This document shows, piece after piece, positions 33,123 to 41,347 of a stretch of 64,000 nucleotides of DNA. Numbering within the stretch: position 1 is the first letter of the stretch; every line of letters begins with the position of its first letter. Location of the stretch: positions 1-64,000 of the forward strand of contig ONNZ01000006.1 of the NCBI GenBank assembly GCA_900319345.1, read 5' to 3'. Source of the DNA: an uncultured Eubacteriales bacterium (GTDB lineage Bacteria > Bacillota > Clostridia > Christensenellales > CAG-138). The position numbers and the translations under genes were made by a program. Below the pieces are notes generated by a model. That model was not told the DNA's origin. It was given only the letters and a program-made list of their open reading frames with translations, and did no database searches.

Positions 33123-34022
33123 ATGAAAAGAATAACAGCTTTTATCCTGATTATTTCTTTACTGTGTGTAGGCGCGACAACATACGCGGAGGCCTCCACC
33201 AGCGATGCGGTACCAGTTTCCACACTCTCGGAAATACCGTTGTATGATGGTACCGATTACGTAGTCCTTCAAAACAATCAACCGGATTTTTATGTCTGGC
33301 AGATCAACTCCACGCCTTACGTGCTCTTTTCTCGGCTGGACGCTCTTGGACGAACCGGGGCGGCCATGGCCTGTTTGGGGCCGGAAACGCTTCCAACACA
33401 GGCAAGGGGGAACATGGGAAATGTTTATCCTTCCGGCTGGCAGGCAACGCAATATGATGATCTTGGAGAGGACAGGTATCTGTACAACCGCTCTCATGTG
33501 ATCGCGTTCATGCTGTGTGGTGACAATGCAACTCCGGAAAACCTGTTTACCGGGACGAGATATTTGAATACAGGCAGCATGGTTATATTTGAATCGCAGG
33601 TAGCGGACTACATTTCTCGCACAAAAAATCATGTGATTTATCGTTGCACACCTGTTTATGCCGGGAATGATTTGGTAGCTTCGGGGGTACAGATGGAAGC
33701 ATACTCGGTGGAGGACAGAGGCGCATTGTGCTTTAATGTGTTTGCGTTCAATATCCAACCAGGAATCGTGATCGATTATGCAACAGGTGAAAGCGTAAAG
33801 GAAGGCGCAGAGGCATCCGCAACGGGTGCTGACAGAAGCGGACCGCAGGCAACGGAGGCTCCGAAAGTCACATATGTTCTCAATACGAACACAAAGAAGT
33901 TTCATTATCCGAGCTGTTCCAGCGTGAAAGACATAAAAGACAATCATAGAAAAAACTTCTATGGGACAAGAGAGGAAGCCGTTGCGGCAGGGTATGCCCC
34001 TTGTGGCAGATGCCATCCGTAA
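33123..34022 (+). CDS. Secreted DNA/RNA non-specific endonuclease with C-terminal Cys-rich motif
   Basis: 299 residues. Signal peptide (1-22, ending TTYAEA), then an EndA/NucA-type beta-beta-alpha metal nuclease: YNRSHVIAF (His125 as catalytic base; the usual DRGH reads NRSH) and NLFTGTRYLN (metal-binding Asn140 region). The last 50 residues (FHYPSCSSVKDI ... APCGRCHP) form an Ada-like metal-binding motif also found at the end of many secreted clostridial nucleases. Lower GC than neighbours. Likely degrades extracellular DNA. Own promoter. Confidence 0.85.
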   Translation: MKRITAFILIISLLCVGATTYAEASTSDAVPVSTLSEIPLYDGTDYVVLQNNQPDFYVWQINSTPYVLFSRLDALGRTGAAMACLGPETLPTQARGNMGNVYPSGWQATQYDDLGEDRYLYNRSHVIAFMLCGDNATPENLFTGTRYLNTGSMVIFESQVADYISRTKNHVIYRCTPVYAGNDLVASGVQMEAYSVEDRGALCFNVFAFNIQPGIVIDYATGESVKEGAEASATGADRSGPQATEAPKVTYVLNTNTKKFHYPSCSSVKDIKDNHRKNFYGTREEAVAAGYAPCGRCHP

Positions 34023-34055
34023 TAGATGTTGTCAAAGCGATAGGGGTAAAAGAGA

Positions 34056-34781
34056 ATGACGAGGAAGCGCATTTTTAAAATCATAGAAAAAGCCGATTAT
34101 GAGGACAGACTTAGCGCCGCATACGATTATATGATGATCGTAATGATAGTGCTGAGCTTGATTCCGCTGGCCTTCAAGATAGAGAACACCTTTTTCAAGG
34201 TGGTTGATAAAGTCACGGTGGCTGTGTTTATCGTTGACTATTTCTTGCGTTGGGCTACTGCGGACTATAAGTTTGAAAGGCATGAAGCCTGGTCCTTTAT
34301 CAAATATCCACTTTCACCCATGGCGGTGATCGACTTACTGTCCATCCTGCCGTCGTTGACACTCGTGAACAGCGGGTTCAAGGTGTTGCGCGTGTTGCGA
34401 ATGCTTAGGGCTATGCGGGTGATCCGGGTGTTCAAGGCCATGCGGTATTCTAAAAGCTTTGCTATTATTGGCAATGTGCTCCGGTCCTCCAAGGATTCAC
34501 TAATATCGGTTTGCGCTTTGGCCGCAGGGTACATATTGATTTCTGCATTAATCATTTTCAACGTTGAACCGGATTCGTTCGAATCCTTTTTTGAGGCCAT
34601 ATATTGGGCTACGGTTTCACTGACGACAGTGGGATATGGTGATATATATCCCGTTTCAACATTGGGCAGAGTCATAACGATGGTATCTTCTTTGTTCGGA
34701 ATTGCCATTGTGGCTCTGCCCGCCGGTATCATCACTGCCGGATATATGAACGAATTGGGCCGCAGGCAGGACGAGCAGTAA
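34056..34781 (+). CDS. Voltage-gated-type potassium channel
   Basis: 241 residues, six membrane segments. S4-like helix with a basic residue at every third position (Arg112, 115, 118, 121, 124, Lys127, Arg130) and the selectivity filter TTVGYGD (190-196) before the last helix. Forms a K+-selective tetramer of the Kv/KvAP-like family. GC lower than the core, like the preceding nuclease, 33 bp away. It meets feoB tail to tail with only 4 bases between stop codons. Confidence 0.92.
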   Translation: MTRKRIFKIIEKADYEDRLSAAYDYMMIVMIVLSLIPLAFKIENTFFKVVDKVTVAVFIVDYFLRWATADYKFERHEAWSFIKYPLSPMAVIDLLSILPSLTLVNSGFKVLRVLRMLRAMRVIRVFKAMRYSKSFAIIGNVLRSSKDSLISVCALAAGYILISALIIFNVEPDSFESFFEAIYWATVSLTTVGYGDIYPVSTLGRVITMVSSLFGIAIVALPAGIITAGYMNELGRRQDEQ

Positions 34782-34785
34782 TCCA

Positions 34786-36594
34786 TCATATCGTTAGTAT
34801 TCGAATAATCAGGCACACCAGGAGACCGAAGATAGTGGGCAGAAGGGCCGAAAGGAGGGTCCAGCCCCAGGAGCCGGTCTCCTTTTTGATGGTCAAGAGG
34901 GTGGTGGAGCAGGGGAAGTGGAGGAGGCTGAAGACCATGAAGGCGAGGGCCGTCCACCGGGTCCACCCCGCCGCGAGGAGGGCCGGGCCCAGGGCGCCGG
35001 AGGCGGTGGAGGGCAGGGCGCCCACGGCCCCGTAGCCCTGCAGGGTCAGGGGGAGGACGATCTCGTTGGCCGGGAGGCCCAGCAGGAAGCCGGAGAGGAT
35101 GGCCCCGTCCAGGCCGAAGGCCCTGCCCACCGGGTCCAGCAGGCGCACCAGCCGGGAAAGGAGGGAGGGGCCCTCCTTGGGCAGGCTCCCCAGCAGGAAA
35201 AGGATAAGGCCGCAGGGGGCCGCCACCGTCACCGCCCTGAGGAGGATCCGCAAAGTGCGGTCGAGAAGGGACCGGACGATCACCTTCCCCACCTGGGGCC
35301 TGCGGAAGGGAGGCAGCTCCAGGGTGTAGGCGGAGGGCTGGCCCCGAAGGATGGTCCGGGACAGCAGGAAGGAGAGGCCCAGGGTCATGGCCACCGAGAA
35401 GGCCATGAGGCCCACCATGAGCCCCGCCGACAGGAGCCCGCCGCCGAAGAACACGGTGCACAGGGTCAGGAGCGCCGGGAACCGGCCGTTGCAGGGGGTA
35501 ACGGCGTTGGTCAGGATGGCGATGAGCCGTTCCCGCCGGGAGTCGATGATCCGGCAGCCCGTGACGCCCACGGCGTTGCACCCGAAGCCCATACACACGG
35601 TCAAAGCCTGCTTGCCGCAGGCGTGGCAGCAGGCGAAGCAGCGGTCCAGGTTGAAGGCCACCCGGGGCAGGTACCCCAAATCCTCCAAAAGGGTGAACAG
35701 GGGGAAGAACAGGGCCATGGGCGGCAGCATCACCGCCACCACCGTGGCTGTGGTGCCGTAGACCCCGTCCATCAGCGCCCCGATCAGGAAGGGCGGCGCC
35801 CCCAGGTCCGTGAGCCCCCGGCGGAGCCACCCGCCCAGGGCGGAGAACCCCCGTTCCAGCAGGGCCGAGGGGTAGTTGGCCCCTTTCAGCGTCAGAAAGA
35901 ACACCAGCCCAAGGAGGAGCAGCATGGCGGGGACACCCAAAAGCCGCCCCGTCAGGAGCCGATCCGCCCGCTGCTGCCGGTCCCGGGCGGCTCCGTCCCC
36001 CTGCCGGACGGCCAGGGCGCACAGCTCCCCGGCCCGCCGGTGGCAGGCCTCCGCCCAGGTCTCCCCGGGCCGAAGGGCCAGGGGCTCCGGCTTCGGCGCG
36101 GGCCCGTCCACCAAAGCCAAGGCCCCGCGCAGGGCCTCCCGGACCCCCCGGCCGCTGCGGGCCGCCGCGCCGACCACCGGCACGCCCAGGGCCTTAGAAA
36201 GGGCTGCCGTGTCCACCTGGACGCCCTGCTTCTTCGCCTCGTCCAGCAGGTTCACGCACAGCACCGTCCGGGGCTGCACCGCCAGGATCTCTAAAGCCAG
36301 GGGCAGGCTCCGCCGGAGGCTGGTGCCGTCCAGGACCACGATGCAGGCGTCCGCCCGGCCGGATCGGACGAAGTCCTCCGCCGCCCGCTCCTCCTCGGAC
36401 ACGGGCCGGAGGGAGTAGGTCCCCGGCACGTCCACCAGGGTGAGGGCCCGCCCGTCCACCTTGGCCGTGCCCGATTGGAGACCCACGGTCTTGCCCGTCC
36501 AATTGCCCGTGTGCTGCCGAAGGCCCGTGGCGGCGTTGAACAGGGTGCTCTTGCCCACGTTGGGGTTGCCGCAGAGGCCCACGACGGGGGTCAT
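34786..36594 (-). CDS. feoB: Ferrous iron transporter FeoB
   Basis: 602 residues, somewhat short for FeoB (often 650-700). The N-terminal G domain has G1 GNPNVGKST (9-17), G3 DVPG (55-58) and G4 NLLD (115-118); then come membrane helices with two Gate domains (GFGCNAVGVTGCRIIDSRRER; VAFNLDRCFACCHACGKQA). Imports Fe2+ in a GTP-dependent manner. The start overlaps the feoA stop (ATGA). Needed for the Fe-S genes nearby in a metabolic sense only; no shared operon. Confidence 0.95.
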   Translation of the reverse strand: MTPVVGLCGNPNVGKSTLFNAATGLRQHTGNWTGKTVGLQSGTAKVDGRALTLVDVPGTYSLRPVSEEERAAEDFVRSGRADACIVVLDGTSLRRSLPLALEILAVQPRTVLCVNLLDEAKKQGVQVDTAALSKALGVPVVGAAARSGRGVREALRGALALVDGPAPKPEPLALRPGETWAEACHRRAGELCALAVRQGDGAARDRQQRADRLLTGRLLGVPAMLLLLGLVFFLTLKGANYPSALLERGFSALGGWLRRGLTDLGAPPFLIGALMDGVYGTTATVVAVMLPPMALFFPLFTLLEDLGYLPRVAFNLDRCFACCHACGKQALTVCMGFGCNAVGVTGCRIIDSRRERLIAILTNAVTPCNGRFPALLTLCTVFFGGGLLSAGLMVGLMAFSVAMTLGLSFLLSRTILRGQPSAYTLELPPFRRPQVGKVIVRSLLDRTLRILLRAVTVAAPCGLILFLLGSLPKEGPSLLSRLVRLLDPVGRAFGLDGAILSGFLLGLPANEIVLPLTLQGYGAVGALPSTASGALGPALLAAGWTRWTALAFMVFSLLHFPCSTTLLTIKKETGSWGWTLLSALLPTIFGLLVCLIIRILTI

Positions 36595-36818
36595 ACTTCC
36601 GCCACGGCCACCGTGGCCGCGTCCTTCTGCCGTAGGGCGATGACCGTGTCGCACACGAGGTACGCCCGGGGGTCCCCCAGAGGGGCCGCGTACAGGGGCG
36701 TGATCTCGCCCTCGGGCACGAAGCCCAGGTCCAGCAGCCGCCCTTTTAGGGGCTCCTCAGCGGACAGGGACAAAATGCGGGCGGCTTTCCCTAGCGGCAG
36801 GCGGGAGAGAGGGAGCAT
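36591..36818 (-). CDS. feoA: Ferrous iron transport protein FeoA
   Basis: 75 residues, SH3-like domain that assists FeoB. Pattern typical: LPLGKAARILSL, RLLDLGFVPEGEITPLYAAP, GDPRAYLVCDTVIALR. AGGAGG lies 7 bases before the ATG. Overlaps feoB by 4 bases. A palindrome sits 18 bp upstream. Confidence 0.93.
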   Translation of the reverse strand: MLPLSRLPLGKAARILSLSAEEPLKGRLLDLGFVPEGEITPLYAAPLGDPRAYLVCDTVIALRQKDAATVAVAEV

Positions 36819-36836
36819 AGGCGGACCTCCTGAAAA

Positions 36837-36854
36837 ATAGTATTGGTATACTAT
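36837..36854 (-). promoter_or_regulatory. Palindrome upstream of feoA
   Basis: ATAGTAT-TGGT-ATACTAT, a perfect 7-bp inverted repeat just before the feoA ribosome binding site. Candidate metal-regulator operator; it may overlap the -10 region. Confidence 0.5.
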
Positions 36855-36916
36855 GGTGCCCGGGACGATTTTGTGCCTCTGCCTTTTCCTCTGGGAACGG
36901 ACATCATGAAAAAGCC

Positions 36917-36946
36917 TTGCGCCGCCGCCCCCCTTCGTGCTATACT
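36917..36946 (+). promoter_or_regulatory. Promoter of the 36977 gene
   Basis: TTGCGC (36917-36922), 18 bases, TATACT (36941-36946). Confidence 0.6.
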
Positions 36947-36976
36947 TTATATAACAATCCTGGGAGGGCATGGCGC

Positions 36977-37342
36977 ATGGAACTGTTGACGACCGTCACC
37001 ACCTACATCGCTCAAGCGGGCATCGAGCTGCTGGAGATCGCCGCCATGGGCATCCTGCTTTACGGCAGCGGCAAGACCGTCTGGATGCTGATCCGGCACA
37101 AGCCCCACATAACCCTGTCCCTGACCCGATTCATGAACATCGCCCTCATCATCATGCTCTGCGCGGAGATCGTCCGGCTGGTGCTGGTCCGCACCCCCAT
37201 CGAGCTGGCCATCGTGGCGGGCATGGTGGTGCTCCACGGCGCCATCTCCTTCCTCATCTCCTGGGAGGTGGATCGGGAGCATTCCCACGATAAGGAGCGA
37301 GCCACGAGCGAACAGTCCGATCAGGAGGACGTGCTGCTGTAA
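36977..37342 (+). CDS. Small membrane protein (possibly DUF1622-like)
   Basis: 121 residues with three membrane helices (about 10-32, 45-66, 72-94) and a hydrophilic acidic tail (about 95-121). GGAGGG lies 8 bases before ATG 36977. The size and plan recall DUF1622 membrane proteins, but the match is not certain. Function unknown. Separate from fbp, which starts 55 bp later. Confidence 0.65.
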   Translation: MELLTTVTTYIAQAGIELLEIAAMGILLYGSGKTVWMLIRHKPHITLSLTRFMNIALIIMLCAEIVRLVLVRTPIELAIVAGMVVLHGAISFLISWEVDREHSHDKERATSEQSDQEDVLL

Positions 37343-37397
37343 GCGGCGCGTCCTTTCGCATATCTCACAATAAAACAGCATATAAGGAGACCTGACC

Positions 37398-39392
37398 ATG
37401 GCAAAGCATCGCACGTACACGGAAAATGACCTGCGCTATCTCAAAATGCTCGCCCGCATGTTCCCCACCGTCCGGGCCGCGGCCACGGAGATCATCAACC
37501 TGAACGCCATCATGAACCTGCCCAAGGGCTGCGAGCACTTCATCTCCGACGTCCACGGGGAGCACGAGGCCTTCCTCCACATCCTCAACTCCTGCTCCGG
37601 CGTGATCCGGGAGCGGCTGGACGAGCTGTTCGCCAACGTGGTTTCCCGGGACGAGCTCAACCAGCTGGCCACCCTCATCTACTATCCCAAGGAGAAGCTG
37701 GAGCAGATCGAGCCCCAGATCAAGGACCTGGACGAGTGGTACCGGATCACCATCCACCGGCTCATCCAGGTGGCCCGGGCCACCAGCGAGCGGTACACCC
37801 GGTCCAAGGTCCGCAAGGCGTTGCCCCCCGACTTCGCCTACATCCTGGACGAGCTCCTCTACACCCACGGGGAGGATCTGGACAAGAAGGACTACTTCGA
37901 GAACATCATCTCCACCATCATCGCCATCGGCCAGGCCCCGGACCTGATCGCCGCCATCTGCGCCCTCATCAAGTGGGCCGCCGTGGACCGGCTCCACCTG
38001 GTGGGCGACATCTTCGATCGGGGGCCCCGGGCGGACATCATCTGCGACTCCCTGCTGAAGCACCACAGCGTGGACATCCAGTGGGGCAACCACGACATCC
38101 TGTGGATGGGTGCGGCCTCCGGCTCCCGGACGCTGGTGGCCACCGTGGTGTCCAACTCCATCCACTACAACAACCTGGAGGTGGTGGAGACGGGCTATGG
38201 CATCTCCCTTCGGCCCCTGTCCGTGTTCGCCAACGAGGTGTACAAGAACGCCGACGTGTCCCGCTTCGCCGTGAAGCTCATGGGCGAGGAGGCTTTGGGC
38301 GTGTCCGAGAAGGACAAGCTCCTGTCCGCCCGGATGCACAAGGCCATCACCGTGATCCTCTTCAAGCTGGAGGGCCAGAAGATCCTGCGGCACCCGGAGT
38401 ACGGCATGGAGGATCGGCTCCTCCTCGATAAGATCGACTACGAGAACAAGTGCGTCACCATCAACGGCACCACCTGGCCCCTGGACGACGTGGACTTCCC
38501 CACCGTGGACCCCAAGGACCCCTACACACTGACGCCGGAGGAGAGCTCCGTCATCGACCAGCTCACCAGCTCCTTCCTCAACAGCGAGAAGCTCCAGCGC
38601 CACATCCGCTTCCTGTATTCAAAGGGCAGCATTTACAAGATCTACAACGGGAATCTGCTGTTCCACGGCTGCATCCCCATGGACAAGGAGGGGAACTTCC
38701 TCACCTTCAACCTGGACGGGGTGGACCGCAGCGGCAAGGACTTCCTGGACTACGCCGACGCCGCCGCCCGCCGGGCTTACTACTATAAGATGGGCACCCC
38801 CGAGCGGGAGCTGGGCATGGACTTCCTCTGGTTCCTGTGGGCCGGGCGCAACAGCCCCATCTTCGGCAAGGATCGGATGACCACCTTCGAGCGCCGACTC
38901 ATCAAGGACGAAAGCTCCTGGACCGAGGCCAAAAACCCCTACTACTCCCTCTATGAGCGGAAGGACATCTGCGAGAAGATCCTGCAGGAGTTCGGCCTGG
39001 AGGGGCCCCACTGCCATATCATCAACGGCCACGTGCCCGTGAAGGCCAAGAAGGGGGAGAGCCCGCTAAAGGCCGGGGGGAAGCTGATCGTCATCGACGG
39101 CGGCTTCTGCAAGGCGTATCAGTCCACCTCCGGCATCGCCGGCTACACCCTGATCTACACCTCCTACAGCTTCCGCATCGTGGCCCACCAGCCCTTCGTG
39201 GGCCGCAAGCGGGCCATCGCCGAGAACTTCGACATCTCCTCCTCCACCAACGTGTTCGAGCTGTTGGAGGCCCGCCAGAAGATCAAGGAGACCGACACGG
39301 GCCGGGAGCTCCAAAAACAGATCGACGATCTGCTCCTCCTGCTGGACGCCTTCCACGACGGCGTGGTGGCCGAGGACCACAAAAGCAAGTGA
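37398..39392 (+). CDS. fbp: Fructose-1,6-bisphosphatase, class III
   Basis: 664 residues, the size of the Firmicutes-specific class III enzyme. Metallophosphatase fold: FISDVHGEHEAF near residue 50, HLVGDIFDRGPR near 200, and WGNHDILWMGAA near 233 carry the metal ligands. Hydrolyses fructose-1,6-bisphosphate to fructose-6-phosphate in gluconeogenesis. AAGGAGA precedes the ATG. fba is encoded 950 bp further right. Confidence 0.96.
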   Translation: MAKHRTYTENDLRYLKMLARMFPTVRAAATEIINLNAIMNLPKGCEHFISDVHGEHEAFLHILNSCSGVIRERLDELFANVVSRDELNQLATLIYYPKEKLEQIEPQIKDLDEWYRITIHRLIQVARATSERYTRSKVRKALPPDFAYILDELLYTHGEDLDKKDYFENIISTIIAIGQAPDLIAAICALIKWAAVDRLHLVGDIFDRGPRADIICDSLLKHHSVDIQWGNHDILWMGAASGSRTLVATVVSNSIHYNNLEVVETGYGISLRPLSVFANEVYKNADVSRFAVKLMGEEALGVSEKDKLLSARMHKAITVILFKLEGQKILRHPEYGMEDRLLLDKIDYENKCVTINGTTWPLDDVDFPTVDPKDPYTLTPEESSVIDQLTSSFLNSEKLQRHIRFLYSKGSIYKIYNGNLLFHGCIPMDKEGNFLTFNLDGVDRSGKDFLDYADAAARRAYYYKMGTPERELGMDFLWFLWAGRNSPIFGKDRMTTFERRLIKDESSWTEAKNPYYSLYERKDICEKILQEFGLEGPHCHIINGHVPVKAKKGESPLKAGGKLIVIDGGFCKAYQSTSGIAGYTLIYTSYSFRIVAHQPFVGRKRAIAENFDISSSTNVFELLEARQKIKETDTGRELQKQIDDLLLLLDAFHDGVVAEDHKSK

Positions 39393-39480
39393 TATTCACC
39401 TTCGGTGAGCTGAATTTGCCCGATGGGCAAGCGAAATAGCGCCTGCGGCGCAGCGAAATCCATGCTGTCGCATGGGCAAA
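39393..39480. repeat. Chain of short hairpins downstream of fbp
   Basis: Four small stem-loops in 90 bp separated by spacers such as TGAATTT and GCGAAAT: CACC-TTC-GGTG, TTGCCC-GAT-GGGCAA, GCGCC-TGC-GGCGC, and CATG-CTGTCG-CATG. The stems differ while the plan stays constant, so pairing rather than sequence seems conserved. Resembles hairpin-chain intergenic repeats of gut Clostridia. Confidence 0.7.
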
Positions 39481-39490
39481 GGAATAGAAA

Positions 39491-39535
39491 ACAGGGGTTG
39501 TCCCGGACGGAGACAGCCCCTGTTGTTTTTTTGTT
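39491..39535. terminator. Terminator between fbp and the P-loop kinase gene
   Basis: CAGGGGTTGTC / GACAGCCCCTG stem (one G-T pair) flanked by an A-rich run and TTGTTTTTTTG, usable on both strands between convergent genes. Confidence 0.85.
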
Positions 39536-39543
39536 TTCAGCCT

Positions 39544-40143
39544 TTAGGCCTGGCTTTCCAGGGCGGAGCGCACCTGGGCGATGAGGGCCTCCCGGTCCAG
39601 GGCGGCAAGGTCCGTGGTGTCCACCGAGAGCACCGGACCCTCCCAGTTGACCTGGCCCATGCCCCGATCGAGATACCGACGGGCGAAGCCTTCCCGGGCC
39701 TGGGGCGATACGGCCGGGTCCCCCGGCAGCGGCGGGTACCGGTCCGACAGGGCGTGGCCCGGGTGCCGGGTGTGGGCCTGGTCTCGGGCGAGATACCGTT
39801 CGTAGAGGGCGTCCTCGTCGGCGGTGAGCAGGACGGTGACGCTCCGGGGCCTGCAGCGCTCCTGGAGCGCGCGGAGGGCTGCCCCGGCGGCGGTGTCGAA
39901 GTTGTTGTCCAGGATCAGGCTCCCGCCCGCCTGTAGGATGTCCTCCGCCGTTTGCAGCAGGATCCGGGCCGCCGCCGCGTCCAGCCGCCGCTTCTCCGCG
40001 TGGCTCTCAAAGCCCAGGGTGTCGAACAGGCATTCCTTGATGCGGTCCTTCTCCAGGATGGGGTAGGGGAAGGCCCCCTGCAGCGCCTTAGCCACGGTGG
40101 ATTTGCCGCTGGCGGGCAGGCCGGACAGGATGATGAGGTCCAC
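39544..40143 (-). CDS. Small P-loop (zeta/AAA-type) kinase
   Basis: 199 residues. Walker A in LSGLPASGKSTVAK (about 6-19) at the start, EKDRIKE and ILDNNFD typical of the AAA_33/zeta-like small-molecule kinase group. It may phosphorylate a metabolite or nucleotide sugar; substrate not recognised. Start is GTG 40143, 10 bases after AAAGGAG; no ATG is available near it. Own promoter, divergent from fba. Confidence 0.78.
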   Translation of the reverse strand: MDLIILSGLPASGKSTVAKALQGAFPYPILEKDRIKECLFDTLGFESHAEKRRLDAAAARILLQTAEDILQAGGSLILDNNFDTAAGAALRALQERCRPRSVTVLLTADEDALYERYLARDQAHTRHPGHALSDRYPPLPGDPAVSPQAREGFARRYLDRGMGQVNWEGPVLSVDTTDLAALDREALIAQVRSALESQA

Positions 40144-40176
40144 TTCTCGCACGCTCCTTTTTCTCGTCTGTCCCCC

Positions 40177-40205
40177 ATGATACCGAAGCTGGTTAGATTT
40201 GTCAA
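40177..40205 (-). promoter_or_regulatory. Promoter of the P-loop kinase gene
   Basis: Minus strand TTGACA (40205-40200), 17 bases, TATCAT (40182-40177). Confidence 0.75.
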
Positions 40206-40233
40206 TTCGATAGCAGCTGCTAACAAAAATGCC

Positions 40234-40262
40234 TTGACAGGGAAATGCCGCCGTCATAAAAT
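40234..40262 (+). promoter_or_regulatory. Promoter of fba
   Basis: TTGACA (40234-40239), 17 bases, TAAAAT (40257-40262). Leader of about 75 bases before the ATG. Confidence 0.75.
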
Positions 40263-40341
40263 TGTAAAAAAAGATCGTGTCCGATGCCCCTATGTACCTG
40301 GGAGAGGATCGGCGGATCAATGCGTATAAGGAGGGTATGGC

Positions 40342-41277
40342 ATGGCGCTTGTTACGACAAAGGAAATGTTTCGGAAGGCCTACGAGGGAGCGTACGCCAT
40401 CGGCGCGTTCAACGTGGACAACATCGACATCATGCAGGGTGTCCTGTCCGGCGCGAAGAAGGCCCAGTCTCCCGTCATCGTCGCTTTCAGCGAAGGCGCG
40501 CTGAAGTTCATCCATCCGGCCTACGTCCGCAAGGCGGCGGAGGCAGCGGCGGAGGAGATGGACATCCCCTTCGCCATCCACCTGGATCACGGCAAGAGCG
40601 TGGAGCTCTGCAAACAGTGCGTGGACAACGGCTTCACCTCCGTCATGATCGACGCCTCGGCCTACGATTTCGAGAAGAACATCGCCCTCACCAAGGAAGT
40701 GGTCCAGTACGCCCACGACAGGGGCGTGGTGGTGGAGAGCGAGCTGGGCGCCATCGCGGGCATCGAGGACGATATCGTGGTGGACGACAAGTACGGCCAG
40801 TTCACCCATCCGGACGACGCGGTGGAGTTCGTGGAGCGCACCGGCATCGACTCCCTGGCCATCGCCATCGGCACGGCCCACGGCGCCTACAAGTTCAAGC
40901 CCGGCCAGAAGCCCCAGCTTCGGTTCGACATCCTGGAGGAGATCGGCGAGAAGATGCCCGGCTTCCCCCTGGTGCTCCACGGGGCGTCCTCCGTGCCCCA
41001 CGATCGGCTGGAGATCTTCAACACCTACGGCGGCAAGATGCCCGAGGCCATCGGCATCCCCATGGACATGCTCCGCAAGGCGTCCACCATGGGCGTGTGC
41101 AAGATCAACGTGGGCACGGACATCCGGGTCTGCTTCTTCGGCGAGATCCGCAAGCAGCTCTTCGAGAACCCCGCCAAGTTCGACGGCCGCACCTTCCTGG
41201 GGCCGGCCCGCACGGCGGTGGAGGACATGGTGGCAAAGCGCATCACCGAAGTCTTCGGCAGCGCGGGCAAAGCCTGA
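40342..41277 (+). CDS. fba: Class II fructose-bisphosphate aldolase
   Basis: 311 residues. Zinc-dependent aldolase that cleaves or forms fructose-1,6-bisphosphate. Zinc and catalytic blocks are visible: IHLDHGKS (about 80-87), VESELGAIAGIED (130-142), IGTAHGAYK (174-182), LVLHGASSVP and INVGTDIR. The relatives GatY/KbaY (tagatose-bisphosphate) share these motifs; general aldolase is the safer call given fbp nearby. AAGGAGGG precedes the ATG. The ABC importer starts 70 bp downstream without a clear terminator between. Confidence 0.92.
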   Translation: MALVTTKEMFRKAYEGAYAIGAFNVDNIDIMQGVLSGAKKAQSPVIVAFSEGALKFIHPAYVRKAAEAAAEEMDIPFAIHLDHGKSVELCKQCVDNGFTSVMIDASAYDFEKNIALTKEVVQYAHDRGVVVESELGAIAGIEDDIVVDDKYGQFTHPDDAVEFVERTGIDSLAIAIGTAHGAYKFKPGQKPQLRFDILEEIGEKMPGFPLVLHGASSVPHDRLEIFNTYGGKMPEAIGIPMDMLRKASTMGVCKINVGTDIRVCFFGEIRKQLFENPAKFDGRTFLGPARTAVEDMVAKRITEVFGSAGKA

Positions 41278-41347
41278 AAATGGGACCTTCGGCAGCGATG
41301 CCGAGACGATACTAACCTGAAAAAATAAAAGGAAAGGACAAAAGAAC

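Noticed and set aside
33159..34016. 285-codon minus-strand frame over the nuclease gene
   Set aside because: The plus strand encodes a signal peptide, nuclease motifs and a good promoter; the antisense frame has none.
39393..39480. Possible riboswitch after fbp
   Set aside because: It lies downstream of the gene between convergent units, and the hairpins are independent mini-stems without a known aptamer core.
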